This document shows, piece by piece, positions 49,519 through 62,120 of a DNA stretch of 64,000 nt. The position numbers and the translations under genes were made by a program. Each line of letters opens with the position of its first letter. Position 1 is the first letter of the stretch. The notes below the pieces were generated by a model. It had not been told where the DNA came from, searched no databases, and was given only the letters and a program-made list of their open reading frames with translations. The stretch is from Podaxis mareebaensis (lineage: Eukaryota; Basidiomycota; Agaricomycetes; Agaricales; Agaricaceae), in NCBI GenBank assembly GCA_018524725.1, contig JAEUWP010000231.1:62001-126000 (forward strand), read 5' to 3'.

Positions 49519-52022
49519 ATCTATCATCCGGATTTTTATTCGATTTATTATGAGGACTCCCCATTCGACGGAAATCATTTATATACCCCTTATACCGCTT
49601 GCGGCATCGGGTTTCATCTTCTCTATTCTCCTATTCTTGGATCCTTCCTCCCCTCCACCTCACCTTCAACCTTCGATGTTCTCCCTTCGCCCCCCGCTGA
49701 CCTACATGACTCCCGCTTAGACTTCTTTCTATTCGTCCATAGACTATTTATCGGAGCTCCGGCACCCGGTTTGGAAGGATCTCACGTTTCCCCTATCCCT
49801 CATCACCACTATCACTCCCATATTATGGCCACTATTTTTTCTTTATAGCTAACTAGAACCCAGCATTGTATCACTAGTCGCACTATTTCCCCAAATCAAA
49901 CTCATTTTACCATCTCATCATACCTGGAGTCCCTTACTTGGGCAACACTCGCAGCACATGAAACTGATCACTCCCTTAGAGGGTAAGGGTGGAAGTACGC
50001 GGTCCGCAACATCATAGATGTGCTCAAGTTGTGTTTATATGGGAGGTGCCTGGGTCCATGAATCATTCTGGGACTTCCCTGACTAGGTTCCCTGTCCACC
50101 CCCACCGCCATGTTCCTGTCATCGCAGCAATAAAAATAGCAAAACGTCAGCCAAACCAACAACTATCACTTGCGTAGAAGGATCGCCATTCAAATGGGGT
50201 TGTCAGTTGTCAACGGGTGTGATGATAGTGGCGCCGGGATTCGTGATCACTTGATCAACAGCCCAGACGTCTGCACAGGGCGTTTGACAGAGGATACTGT
50301 TCGACTTCTTTCCAGTCCTGGTAGGTCTACCATCACCATATGCTTACTGGATGACGATTGGTTCGACGTCATTGTTCCCTCCGCAACTGACCTGAGGGTT
50401 GAGATACCTTGACATACAAACAATGACCCTGGACTAGCCATAGTTAGGGAAGTCGGTGATTTCAAAGTTTCTCGAGAGGGAAGGAGAAGGAACCTTACCG
50501 AGTCGGCAGTGCTCGAAGGGGGACCCCAGTGACGCTCCATTACTTGCCCTTATCGTCACGGAAGGTTCCTGGACTCGAGTCTCGAAGCCTGACAACGACC
50601 TCGCCAATTAGTTCCTATAACTGTATGCCTCAATGTTGCCTAATAGTAAAAAAAATTAGAGTGATGATAAGTGAGGAGAAGCATGATGGAGAAGGACCTA
50701 CTCTTGCCTGGCCTTATGATCAGGGGTCTAGCGAACCCCACAGCAGGCCATTGATGTCAATGGAACCACCGTGTTGTGGGAACACATATGTCAAACGGTG
50801 TACTATCTTGAGCCCCGTAAGTTTTTCGCAAAAATTCTATCAGAAATCGAATAGGAAACGGCAATGCGGATTGTCGCGAAGTGAAGAAAGTAGGCGGCCG
50901 AACAATCCTGGGAGTCTTCCATAGTTTCGCCTTATGATAGGTGTGAGAGCATGATGACCGCCTGTGTTTTCGGAGCCATGAGCATCCATTCAGCTTTCAC
51001 GTAATCTTGTTTCTCTTCAAAAAGATCCACATCGAGGTCGTGCACGGCCACGATTGTCGCTTCTCATCGAAGCAACATCGCCAAGTAGCGAATGGCCAAA
51101 TTGATAACGTTGCCCGTCGGAGTCTGTATGAGAAAAGAAAAAAAAAAGAGTTGGACAGCCACGAGAAAAAAATTATATGGGGAGTAAGATCTACTCCCGC
51201 CGAAAAGAAGAGGACAGCATGACATGAGTTGTGTGATTAGACGTGCACAACACGAATAACACCCGTGTTTCTAGCGGTCGGGTTTTGGTTGGATGGAGCA
51301 ATCTAGCGGTCTCCCAAGGCTGTCATTTTAAGCGTAAAGTGTTCATCGGTACATCGATGAAGAGCCTATTGAATAGAACGCTAATAGCATGCGACGGGAG
51401 GATTTTGAGAGAACGGGATGCCGATTGGTAGCGTGTATTCCGCCATGCACTCCCAGGTCAGAGGACTATCGATAGGATGACAAGTTGATGTCCAGGCCAG
51501 TTGTTCGGTTTAGGGCAACTTTTCCGAAAACACTGGGTGCCAAGCGAGGTAAAAATAAAAAAGAGAACCAGTTTCCCCAGAGGAACGGAACGGAACAACT
51601 TGTTCTTCCCTTGTTCTCCCATGGCTTGGCTCAGCTGAACACATAGTTGGCAACTACTGATTTTCTCTATTCTGGTGTCTTGTTTGCGGAGATTCAGCTA
51701 GATACTATCAACCATGATCCCTAAATCAAACAACCGCAAGAGAACACCAGACGCGCCGCGTGTTTTGTCCTTTTCTTATACGTGTCAACAAGGTATAGAC
51801 CGTCCACAACGAACGATATACAATAAGTGTAGGGTAATATATAATACTAGTGCTTCTTCCAAGTTACGAACAACTCCCGGTGATGCGAATAGATAGAACG
51901 TACATGTGGTGCAGAGATCTACGACAAAAGGAATGTGGATATCGGGGTTAGGATGTGAGGTTATAGCAATTATCAGAATAAACGGGAGATAAAGGGGAAA
52001 AAAATTCCAGTCGTCATCACCA
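49519..52022. other. 2.5-kb interval without a recognised gene
   Basis: Downstream of the methyltransferase, the first 350 bp are T-rich and fit a 3' untranslated region. The rest has only short frames (longest 131 codons at 50529-50924) without motifs. Nothing is seen that looks like a tRNA or transposon. Confidence 0.5.
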
Positions 52023-55000
52023 TTAAGCAGGTAAGCGAGTCGGGTCTAGTTTCGTTATCCATGACTGGAGCTCTTTAAGGTTTGGTGCAGCCAAGGCATG
52101 AGAGTTGGATGCGGTAAACAGAGTGAAAGAGAACGGTTTCTGCGCGGAAGAAGGTTCAACACGGTGACCATCCAGATGGGAGGTCGGACTCACCCCAAGT
52201 AATAACTCCTTGTGGGGGTCGCTCTCCACATTAACAGCGGAAAGACTGATGACACCGATCTCTTCCAGCTCATTGGAATGAGCATATATATGTAGGTACG
52301 GTCTTGGGAAAGTCAAATCAGTGATCTAGGAAAATAAAACATGACCGATTATCATACCTTCTAAGAACAAACCACCGCCGTTCCCAAGTACTCTGGCTCG
52401 CGTCAGTAAGTATCAAGAGGTGTCCCTTCTTCGTCGCACTGTCACTGAGTAAAAGCGTCGATAACTACAGATTTTCCACATGGGGAGAATGATGGCCTAC
52501 CTCCGAGGCACAATCCTCGTTTCGGAAATGTACTTGAATCCATCGCCATTCGGCATATGCTTGGCGGTGAAAGCCTGGGAAGTCTCTTCAGGGTCAGGCT
52601 CTTGACTCAAGATGATCTGCAGGACAAAGGGGAAATCAGTAATGATTAAGAACTCGCGATGATCACTGGTGATGTTAATCACAGAGGGAAAAGATACCAT
52701 ACCTTGCCACGATGTCCAAACTGTTTCTGCCAGAGTTGTATCGAGCGCCTCAAGATATCATCAGCCTTCCAGACCAGAGTGTCGGGCTGAATAGGTCGCG
52801 GTGGTGTAGTAGTCATGATCACTCTGATAGCTTGTACGTCAGCTGCCCTTCTCTCTGTCGTAATCAGCCTATCATAATCCTCCACCACGGTTATCCCTCG
52901 CGGTTTCCAGACTCCAAGCGTCTCCTCCCCTCTCACATACTTCTCCGACGTGTCCAGCCTCCACAAATCCTTTGCAGATCTCGTCAACGGAGGTGACAGC
53001 TTGACGTTGAACAGAGTGCTCGTTTTCGACAAGATCTTGTTCGAGCCAAAGAACGTCAACAGCCTCGACGGTGGGCTAGCATCACGAGCGTGCATGGCGA
53101 TCGCCACATCCATACTAAACTGCACAGGTTCCGCGCAAATCTCAACAGCCACCGCCCACGTGAGCTGCAAGATAATCCTCTGATTCGCAGCAGTAACACG
53201 GTTCAACAAAACAGAGTCATGCGCGCTCGAGTCCCAGAGCGCCTCAGCGGACAACGCGCCCGATCCATCCGGCTTGAACTCGAGCTTCTGCTCCTTCTGT
53301 AACGCCAACGTCACAAGCGCCTTTGACGTCGAGTCATGCACTCGGCCTTTAGCATCCAAAAGCCGTACATTCCCAATCCGCATCTTTGTAAACTCCTGCC
53401 AGGGAAGCTGTTGTCCTGAGTTCGACGCGAGATTGATCACAATCTTTCGCTGAAGTCCTTGATGTAGCGAGAAAGCTCCTGGATCGATGCTTCCCTGCGA
53501 GATCACCGGCACGGGCGCATATGACCCATCAGGCCCTAACTCGCATATCTGCACCCAGGCGACAACATCGTGCGTCTGTTCGATTACGAAATCGTTTTCC
53601 GACCGGCGCATTAGTCCTAGCGAGGTAGGGCGTGGTGATGAGGAAATGTCCGATGAAGGACCTGGGAGACTTGAATTCGACGGCGATGAGATTCGAGGGG
53701 AATAGTTCTGCTTCTGCTCACGCATCTCGTCCCAGCGCTCCATGCGTTCCAAATAAGTAGGCTTGAGCGACGCGAAAAACTCGACAGGAGCATATCCTTG
53801 CCGCAGGTGGTTCAACACCTTGGACGACGCAACAATGGTAAAACTCCGTCGGAATTTGAGCTCAGATAATGACGCATGATCAATGTCAATCGCGGAGGAC
53901 GGGAAGACTTCCTCAGACGTCACAGTACTCCCCACAAACGATGAGAGCCGAACCTGCATATGAACAGCAGAGAAATCATGCGATGACAGTCCCTTGACAG
54001 AATCTACCGTCAAGAAGAAGTTGAGTTTAGTGCCGGGGGGTATCGTTCCAGGGACGGGCGAAGAAGCGCGTGTAGACGCGGATGATGCACTCGCATACTT
54101 TGACGGCAGGATCGCGCTGACCAACTTGATATCAACACGACACGAGCCAATCGCCTCTGCAGTGTATCGACAAAAAATGGGGACAGTTGACGATGATGAT
54201 AATCGGCGGGAGAGAGGTGCGAGAGAGATTAGGGCATTGCCAATGAAGGAGTATTCGGGGGGAGGGGAATCATAGAAGGGTTCATCAGAGGAAAAGTGTT
54301 GGGTATACGAAGGACGGTCGATGTAGGTGGTGAGATTGCGCATGCGTTGTAATTGTTGTTGTAGCCGATCTAAGGACCATACGTAGATCGCGTTGTGTCG
54401 GTGGTCGATGACTTTGATGGCCACAGAAGGCTGAGTGTTCGAGCGCAGTATGGGGTCTGCGACATCTCCAAACTGGTCTAGTCCTGCAATGCTATCAACT
54501 GCAGACGTTGGCGCGGCCAACGACCCTCCAGAGGCAATGGTGAAATTATAGGAAACGTGCTTTCCCAATTCTTTACTATACCCTGTAGTCAGCACAACCG
54601 CTCAGCGTGTAAAGATTCAAGCCAAAACACACCTGATAACGTTGGCTTCCTTAACCGCAACCGCATTCGTCAGAATAGTTTCCGCCATCGAAAACGACCG
54701 GTGCGCTCTCCATTTATCAAGCACCTTCCGTATCAGCCTCAACTGCTTCGCAGAATAGATAACAGGCTCGAAATCCATGTTCTCGAAATCCGTCTCGCCC
54801 CTCGCACGTGCATCAATAATCCGTCTCATCTGCGCACGGACAAGTCTCAGTTGATGCTCCATATGTTCCTTCTCCGCCTTCAAATCCTCTGCCTCAGCAG
54901 TGGACACAACGGCATTCTCCTCGATTTCCTGTAACCGATTCTCAAGCTGCTGCTGCGCGTCCTTCAATGAATCGTCAACCGCAGGACTCCCATGTAAACT

Positions 55001-58000
55001 CGTATCATCCGTCGGAGCTTCACTCGGCAACGGCCTCCCACCCGCCTCACTCCAAATATCATCCGCCTGCGAAAGACTACTCTCCGGACGCGGTTTCGAA
55101 TTGATATCCCTCAACGTCTTGACTCTCGTAATCTTCTCAAACAACTTGTTCAAATCGTCATCTGGGAGATTATCAAGCGTTGGGTCCAACCCTAACCGCG
55201 CAAACGCAGCCTCGCGTTGGGCAAACGTCCAATCGACATCAGCTTGATCGTTCTCAGAAGATGTAGGCGTATCCGGGCGAGGGGAGCCTTCTGTTCCTGC
55301 CTCGAGATCGGCGGCGGAGATGCTCATGTGTAGGCTGGATTTGGCAGTGGCACGATCTCGTTTCTTGCGGACTTCTTCGGGGTTGTTGAATCGGAATACG
55401 TGGTTGTCGCCTAAAGTTTCGTGTGTAGGAGGTTGGTTAGTAGTAATGGAAGAGAATGTGGTTGACGTACCCATGATAATACGGAACCCAGATCGAAGTT
55501 TATGAGGCTGTTGGAAAGAGTAAGCGTTAAACTCGCAAGACCCGAACTATTCAATCCTACCTGCCCGGGCGCGATCTGTTTCCCATTCAGAAACTACCCA
55601 ACAGTATTAGTCTTCAAAGACAACTCCGTAGCAAGAACACATACCGTAATACTATCCGGCATACACTCAATCGTAACCTTGCCATCTGTATTCTCGAAAT
55701 AACAATGCTCCTCCAAGATCTTGTCCCCGCTCAATCTGATCGCAGCGGGTTTGTCACTGTCCATTCTACCAACCTAAAAAGCCAAACACCAAACACACGT
55801 CAGCGGTTTAGGAAATTGGGGATATCATCCTCAGTCCAGACGCAGGATGCGGTGGTTAGGAGGAAGGGGGTATGAGATACGTACAACTGTCTTGCCTGGT
55901 TTGATTTGGTATATCAGACACTCGCTCATGAGTGGATCTAGAGAGAAGATTAATAAACGTCGGATACTCGGCCCTTAGGATGCCACAAGGAACATACCTT
56001 CGTTCTATAAACATCGAACCAGTTCACATTAACACCTATCCAAAAACTACAGATTCACAACCTCGGCACGCACCAAGTTCACAAGATGTGGCATCTACCG
56101 AGGTAAGGGAAACTCATCAGTCACGCCAACTTCGCGGAAGGCCAAGGCCAAGGAGGAAAGAAAAGAAAAACGCACCTTTTTCGGCGTATGCACACCAACC
56201 AAGTTCTTCTCCACCGTAATACCCAACTCCTCCAACGCCTTCTCCCGCTCTTTCTGCACCTCCTGTGTCCGCTGCAACTTCTGCTCCCACGTCTCGTTCA
56301 ACTCATTCATCAGCTTCTCGCGTGTCTCCATCTGCTCTTGTAGTTCGGCTTTGGTCACAGTCTTGAGGACACCGTCTTTCGTCTGGTAGGTCACGATTTG
56401 TTTTTCTGGTGGAATCTTGGGATCAAAGTGTTCTTCACCACTCGACGCTGCAACGCGGGCTATACGAATGAAAAGTGTGAGAGGTGCGGAAATGCGGGAG
56501 GTGAGTGAAGGTTGGGGGGGTTTACCTCTGAGCATCTCTAGTTCTTCCTTGAGCTCTCTAACCAGCTTCGCGTTGGGATCCTCGTTGACCACAGCCTTGT
56601 TCTTGATCTTCTTGGCCTGATCAGCATACCGCAGCGTACTCAACGTTTCTTCATAATCAGCAGGTGAAATTGCGGCTATCATCGCTGTTTTCGAGTTGCC
56701 TCCGAGACTGTCTTTGAGGAGCCATGTAAGGACCTGTGAACACGCCCCGCCGGGTCATGGTAAATGTAAGTAAAGTCGAGGTTTGACGGTATGCAGGGTA
56801 AGAAGACGTACAGAGTCACGATAGGGGATGAACTCTTCTGCTTTTCCTTTCTTTCCCTTCTTGACATCTGAAGAACTCTGCGCAGCGAGAGCCGAGATGA
56901 CTTTACCAAGGGTGGTAAGCGATTTGTTGATATTGGCACCCTCTTTGAGACGTTGGCCCGTTGCTCCAGTCGAGTTGGCACGTTCAGATCCTGCTAAATC
57001 GACCAAACTGATGAAAGGAAAGGGAGTTGCAATCAGAATCAGAGGCATGATAGTGTGATGGAAGGTCGGACCTAATGCGAGAGACCTTTTCGGTATCGAG
57101 GTTGGTATCTGTATCGTGCCGTTTCATTGTTAGAAGGAGCGTGAAGACTGCGTGCGAACGCGAAGAGCTGAAGAAGAAAGTTCGTAAACGAGCTCACTTG
57201 AGAAGGGAGGGGTATCGTGATAGAAGGGAAGGAGGAGGGACGTACGTCTCGTTCATGTTAGTAGCAGCGACTGTACGCGCTTTGTTTCCCTCATCCATGA
57301 GTGTCATCATCTCATCGTAGCTCGTCACGACGAGCTTGGACAGGTCCTCGACGTAGGGACCTAGACTTGGGTGTTCACGCACGCGTAGGTTGCCGGTGTT
57401 CTTTGGATTGAGGAGGTCCCGTACTTTCTCGTTGTAGATCTGAACGTCGGAGGGAGAAGTGAATTAGTAGGTTGGTTGAACAGGAATGGGGGAGGACGTG
57501 CTTCGATGTAGGAGACCTCGACGGTAAAGTTGATGTGAGGGTCTTGTTCCTTCTTGGAGTTGACCCGTTGGAAGAGCTCGGAACAGGTGAGGGGAATGAT
57601 TCCTTTGTCGGGGCCGTCTGTAGAATGTGTGAGTTGGGGTAGAGGCGAAGGGGAGGGGAAGTATAGCAACATACAGCCCATCATACTGGCAACCAGATGT
57701 TAGTAGGGGACTTGGGAATGCATGCATGTACGTACCTATAGGACTTTCCGGAACCTTGGATGCAGAGATTAATGAGGTTTGAAGGAAATATGGAAGTAAC
57801 ACACCTGTTTGTCCATCTGGGAGGTTGAAGCGTCAGTGATAGTGCACTCGGCGCAAGATATCTGACACTCACAAGCAAGAATACAAGCGTTGAATCCAGC
57901 AAAGCCATGGTCTAGGAGTTCCTTTCCCAGGTCGTCGTAAAGTGTCTGCTGAGAACAGTAACCGGGGTCATCGCGGGGCCCAGCACTCCAATAACTCTTG

Positions 58001-58260
58001 TCAAAGCTAAAGGCCATAGTCTTGCGCTCTGTGGCACGCTTGGTGTCCTGCGCGGAGCCAGCTTCTGGAGGGTCTAGGAGAGTCTGGTTCCCTTGCATGC
58101 GTATGAGACATTTTGCACCGCGAGCGAGCTCTGTGGGTTGTAGCTAGGTGTGAGGACGTGGGGAGGATGGCTGTTGTAGGGTGAATGTAGACGGACCGCG
58201 AGCATTGAGGGGGCGACAGCGGACGACGACCTTGATGTTACCATCTCCAGCCTCGGCCAT
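52023..58260 (-). CDS. Kinesin-3 motor (UNC-104/KIF1 type) with FHA and PH domains
   Basis: The product is a plus-end microtubule motor that carries endosomes and other vesicles in hyphae. The motor domain opens [20 protein letters not shown] and has the P-loop YGQTGSGKSYSMMGY, switch [16 protein letters not shown], switch [16 protein letters not shown] and [20 protein letters not shown] before the neck. An FHA domain follows around 55400-55750 ([19 protein letters not shown]), then coiled coil ([19 protein letters not shown]), a large central domain (52679-54595) and a C-terminal PH domain ([20 protein letters not shown] to [13 protein letters not shown], stop at 52023). Total length is about 1,600 residues. 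The long central exon is uninterrupted for about 1.9 kb. The ATG at 58260 is directly followed by the canonical kinesin strand. Confidence 0.95.
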
Positions 58261-58416
58261 GGTGGTATAAGTAAGAGATTAGAAGGGGGGTATAGTGACC
58301 CTCGACGATGGAGAGACGCGTTTGTGCAGGTGGTTGTATGTCAAGTTGATTGGTTACCACGCGTTGATCAGAATACATGTATTACAGCGGCTACTACGCT
58401 ACATTTGGATTGTATT

Positions 58417-59179
58417 CTACAGCAGATCAAAGTCGTCGAGCTGGGAGATTATCGTCAGGCTAGTGTGATTTATGGAAGCAGAGGTGGGGGATTTACCTCG
58501 TCGTTGTACTGCATGACGGTGCGTTTGAGTTTGGAAGTGTCGACCCAGGTAACAAAGTCCTCCATGTGCCTGGGAACGAATCAGCGAAAAGATGAAATAA
58601 CGAAACAGGGCAAAGTTTGCAGACCTGGTGACGAGAAAGGCAGGATCGGTGATGGTGTCTGGGCCGACGCGGACGTGGCCTTGCTCGATGAATTTTGTAG
58701 CCTGGACCGATAAGGACGGAGAAGGAGACAGCAAGAAAATTTTAGCTACGTACTGCACTGACTGACTCTGCCATTTTCGACATGCACATGAAGACGGCGA
58801 GGCGTCTGCGGCAAAAGGCAGCGACTGTGAGCTTGTTTTCAATGTCGGAGAGCTTGGCGGAGGAGTTGAGGACGCCCATGTCGTAGAGCTTGGAGAGGAT
58901 CTGGCCCTCCATGCGGGTGCGGAAGGGATCCTGGGGCGGGAGGAGAGCTACTCTGTGGGCAAAGGCCCTGAGGGAGCCGCATAATTTGTTGTATTTGTGA
59001 TAGTCGTCTCTGTTTTGGATGTGGTAGCGCCTGAGGACCTTTACCTCGCGGAGATTTGCATCCTGTTTCCACTGCAGGGGATGATGAGAGAGAGTTTGTG
59101 TTTGAGAGAGGGGACGTACGTTGAGAAAATCGACTTTTTTCAAGAGTTTTTGCTCGTGGTGGTTGAGAGAGCGAACCAT
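58417..59179 (-). CDS. IMP3: U3 snoRNP protein Imp3 (S4 domain)
   Basis: The product is a nucleolar component of the small-subunit processome that helps U3 snoRNA pair with pre-rRNA. Five exons (59179-59120, 59071-58754, 58701-58625, 58569-58497, 58440-58417) join to 183 residues, the exact size of yeast Imp3. Conserved parts are [74 protein letters not shown] and the S4 RNA-binding segment [20 protein letters not shown]; it ends NDELDDFDLL. A longer minus-strand frame reaches back to 59740 but that part is the shadow of the gene on the other strand; the true start is 59179. Confidence 0.96.
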
Positions 59180-59242
59180 ATGGGCACGTGTGAGATGTGG
59201 AGGTAGTAATGATTTGTGTTGTTTTTGAGAGGATAATCCACG
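59180..59242. promoter_or_regulatory. 63-bp divergent start-to-start region
   Basis: Only 63 bp separate the start codons of IMP3 and the LIM-binding factor. An in-frame TAA 9 nt before the ATG at 59243 excludes an earlier start for the latter. The two transcripts must overlap or have very short leaders, or the LIM-binding factor uses the downstream ATG at 59387. Confidence 0.4.
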
Positions 59243-61360
59243 ATGATTCCGTTTCACAACAGCCAGAGCCAGGCAAGACATGGTGGCCAGCATCCTCTGC
59301 GACCACACAATGACTTTATCCATCGCACCCCCTTCTTTCCCCCACAGCAGCCCCCCTTCCCCACCCCAGCCCAGCAGTTCGAGCACATGAACCACCCATC
59401 CGATCCATTTCCAAAACACCAGCAGCGCCATGAGCAACCATCCACAAACCCTCCTCCCCGTCCTCACTCTCAACTCGCTCGCCCTGCCTCTGGCCCCGGT
59501 CCTTCCCGCACTCCCCGTCCCTCCCAGCAGCAGCAGCAGCAGCCTCCCGCCGCCCCCGCTCCCCCGGCCGGTCCACAACAGCCTCTCAACCCCCAGATGG
59601 CAAGAATCCCCATCCCCTCCGGTCCTCAGCCCCCCCTCCCCGTCGGCCCACAGCCCATGCCTCCTCGCCCGACACACCCCCCAATACGTGGTGCCCCCGC
59701 CGTAGCCCAGCCTCCGCCCCAGGCCGAGAGCTCTCAACACTCTGCTGCCATCCCTCGGTCAGTTTTACCTCTCTTCTGCCTTTCCTTCATTCATATTCCT
59801 ACCCATCCAGCCCTCCGCCACTACTCGGCCAGGGCCAGGGCCTCTTGCGACTCCTCCAGTTCAGCGGCATCCTCTCAAGCGAAACAAAAATGGTCCGTTC
59901 CCTCCCTCTTGGCCCCCCCCTTATCGCACTCACTATTCTGCTCAGAAACTCCAACTTGCATGGTGGAACGATCTAATTAAAGAGTATTTTACTCCCAAGG
60001 CCTTCATGAAGCTCACCCTCTGGAAGGACAACCAGCGGAAGGAAGCCAAGCCCTTTGGTGCGTTGCCTCTACACACACCAACTCTCCAACTCAACCCCAA
60101 ACTCGCCTCAGAAATCGGCGTACCCATTCTCCCCCGCTTTTTCCTCGTCACTACCCAGTCCGGCGTCAAGTCCATGTCCCTCTCCCTCGACGGCGCACGC
60201 GAACGCCAGATTGCCACTGGCCACTGCATCGTCGAGTGCGTCGCCGCAGTATGGACATACAAGTACAACAACGGCTACACCGTTACCCTCCGCGGCGCAC
60301 TCTCTGCCCATGTCATCATTACCTCCACCTCTGCCCCCGGTTCTGCTGTCAATCCTGCCCAGCCGAGCAACTACACCTTCAAGTTTGACGAGTTTACCTT
60401 TGACGCCAACTTTCACGACAAGTTTATCGCCCTCGATGCGATTATGGGTCAAAGGGTCCCCGAGCCCACCAAGAGTCCCTGGATACGCAATGCCCCCACT
60501 CCCAATGCCAACGGCACCAGTGATCCAAGCTCAAGTGCGTCAGAGGAAGATAGAAGGTGGGAGGAGCCTAGAGTTGTGATTGAACGGTGCTCGATACCGG
60601 GGGAGCCAGTGAATGCCTTTGGCATTCCTCAGGCGACCATGCGGTGTCTAGAGGTAGGTCTATATCATTGCAAAAGACCAATTGCTCAGTTCTCCCCCTC
60701 TAGTTGGCAGAAAGTGTAGGCGCAATGGCAGATCTAATCGTATACTCCAAAGAAACGAACCTAGGACCTCTAGGTAACGTGTACACAATTACATTTCGTT
60801 CGAACCCTCCTGACAACGGCGACAGAAGCATTAAAATCCCTGGCCGCCAAAATCCGAGAAGGAAACCCCCCAAACCTGCATAGTCAGGACCCGTCCAACC
60901 CCAACCCATCAACAAGTTCGGGAGCACCCACAACAGCCACCGCAACAGGTATAGCAGCAGCAGCGGGCGCGGCTGGCATGAACGGCTACCCCGGCATCCC
61001 AAACCAGAACCCAAATCCGCACTCACATCCTCAACTACACCCGCACCAACATCCACACCCACACCATGCGCCACCGTTTAACACGACACACACGCTCTAC
61101 TCTGGTGCGCCCCCATCACAAAATCCAGGGCAACCGGGACAACCAGGTCAGCCAGGAGGTCCAGGGTCCAGTGGAGCATCTATTGCGCCATCTCCTGGTA
61201 CGGCTGTGAATTCTCCGCAGATGTTACCTGGTTCGGCGATGAACTCGCCACAAAAGGTGCATAAGAATATCTCGATGCATGGTGGCCAACAGGGACAGCC
61301 TGGGCAGATGGGAGGCGGTATGGGCGGACAGCACCATCAGCATCAGCAGCAGCAGCAGCA

Positions 61361-61392
<32 letters not shown>

Positions 61393-62120
61393 TGGGCGGT
61401 GGACCGGCACCACCGGGATCGCAAGGCCATACACCTGTGATGCAACACATGCAGCAAGGTGGCGTTGGGGGTATGGGGGGCATGGGAAATATGGGGAGTT
61501 TAGGAAATCTCGGAAATCCAGGGATGAACGTCGGAGGAATGGGAAATATGGGTGGGATGGGAGGTATGGGTGGAATGAGTGGCGGAATGAGTGGTATGGG
61601 TGGTGGAATGGGCGGTGGAATGGGTGGCGGAATGGGTGGCGGAATGGGTGGCGGGATGGGTGGCGGGATGGGTGGAATGGGACGTCGGACGCCTACGATG
61701 GCTCCGAATACAGCGCCAGTAAGTCTGAGTGGAAATAGTGGTAGTGGTCCCGCGACTGGACTGGGCAATGCGCACAACATGAATGGCGTACAACATCACC
61801 ATTATAATAATGGTGTGCATGCGCCTTCATCGTCATCATCATCATCATCGCCCATGCCTTCCATGCCGATGTCTACAGGCATGTCCATGTCCATGTCCAT
61901 GTCCGCATCGTCGTCGGGAACGACGAATACACCTTTGTTGGCGAATGCGACGTTGAAAAGAAAACAACAGGGCCCGGGATCGGGGGACATGACCAACGCG
62001 TCGCCGTCGCTAGCAACGGCATCGACAGGAGTGCAGGGAGTGGGAGTGGGTGATCAGGGAGGGCAGGGGAAGAGACCGCCGCGGAAGAGGGGGAGAACTG
62101 GGACGACGGGTGCTGGGTAG
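59243..62120 (+). CDS. LIM-domain-binding transcription cofactor (PtaB/Mfg1/Adn1-like)
   Basis: The product belongs to the LIM-binding (LDB) family of nuclear cofactors that in fungi act with Flo8/SomA-type factors in adhesion and morphogenesis. Six exons (59243-59757, 59811-59892, 59946-60057, 60112-60653, 60704-60773, 60826-62120) join to 871 residues. Residues 1-170 are Pro/Gln-rich. The LIM-binding core spans roughly 180-430: GQGLLRLLQFSGILSSETK, WWNDLIKEYFTPKAFMKLTL, GVPILPRFFLVTTQSGVKSM, YTFKFDEFTFDANFHDKFIA and GIPQATMRCLELAESVGAM. The C-terminal 430 residues are disordered: Pro/His-rich, a run of about 16 Gln, Gly/Met repeats, and a basic end (KRPPRKRGRTG) that may be a nuclear signal. 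No LIM or DNA-binding domain is present, as expected for a cofactor. Confidence 0.9.
61344..61391 (+). repeat. CAG/CAA polyglutamine tract
   Basis: About 16 consecutive Gln codons, a mix of CAG and CAA, lie in the disordered tail of the LIM-binding factor. The interruptions by CAA will slow slippage, but length variation between strains is likely. Confidence 0.85.
61585..61680 (+). repeat. Gly/Met-coding minisatellite (GGAATGGGTGGC units)
   Basis: Near-identical 12-nt units of the type GGAATGGGTGGC repeat about seven times in frame, encoding GGGM units, inside a longer Gly/Met-rich stretch from about 61460. The near identity of the units suggests recent expansion. Confidence 0.8.

Noticed and set aside
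59180..59740. A 332-codon minus-strand frame that would extend IMP3 upstream
   Set aside because: The added part is Gly/Arg-rich shadow of the Pro/Gln-rich exon on the plus strand. IMP3 proteins start with the conserved segment at 59179 and the resulting 183 residues match the family size.
61343..61780. A 145-codon minus-strand frame of Pro/Ile repeats ending in a Cys run
   Set aside because: It is the reverse of the Gly/Met and polyglutamine repeats of the LIM-binding factor gene.
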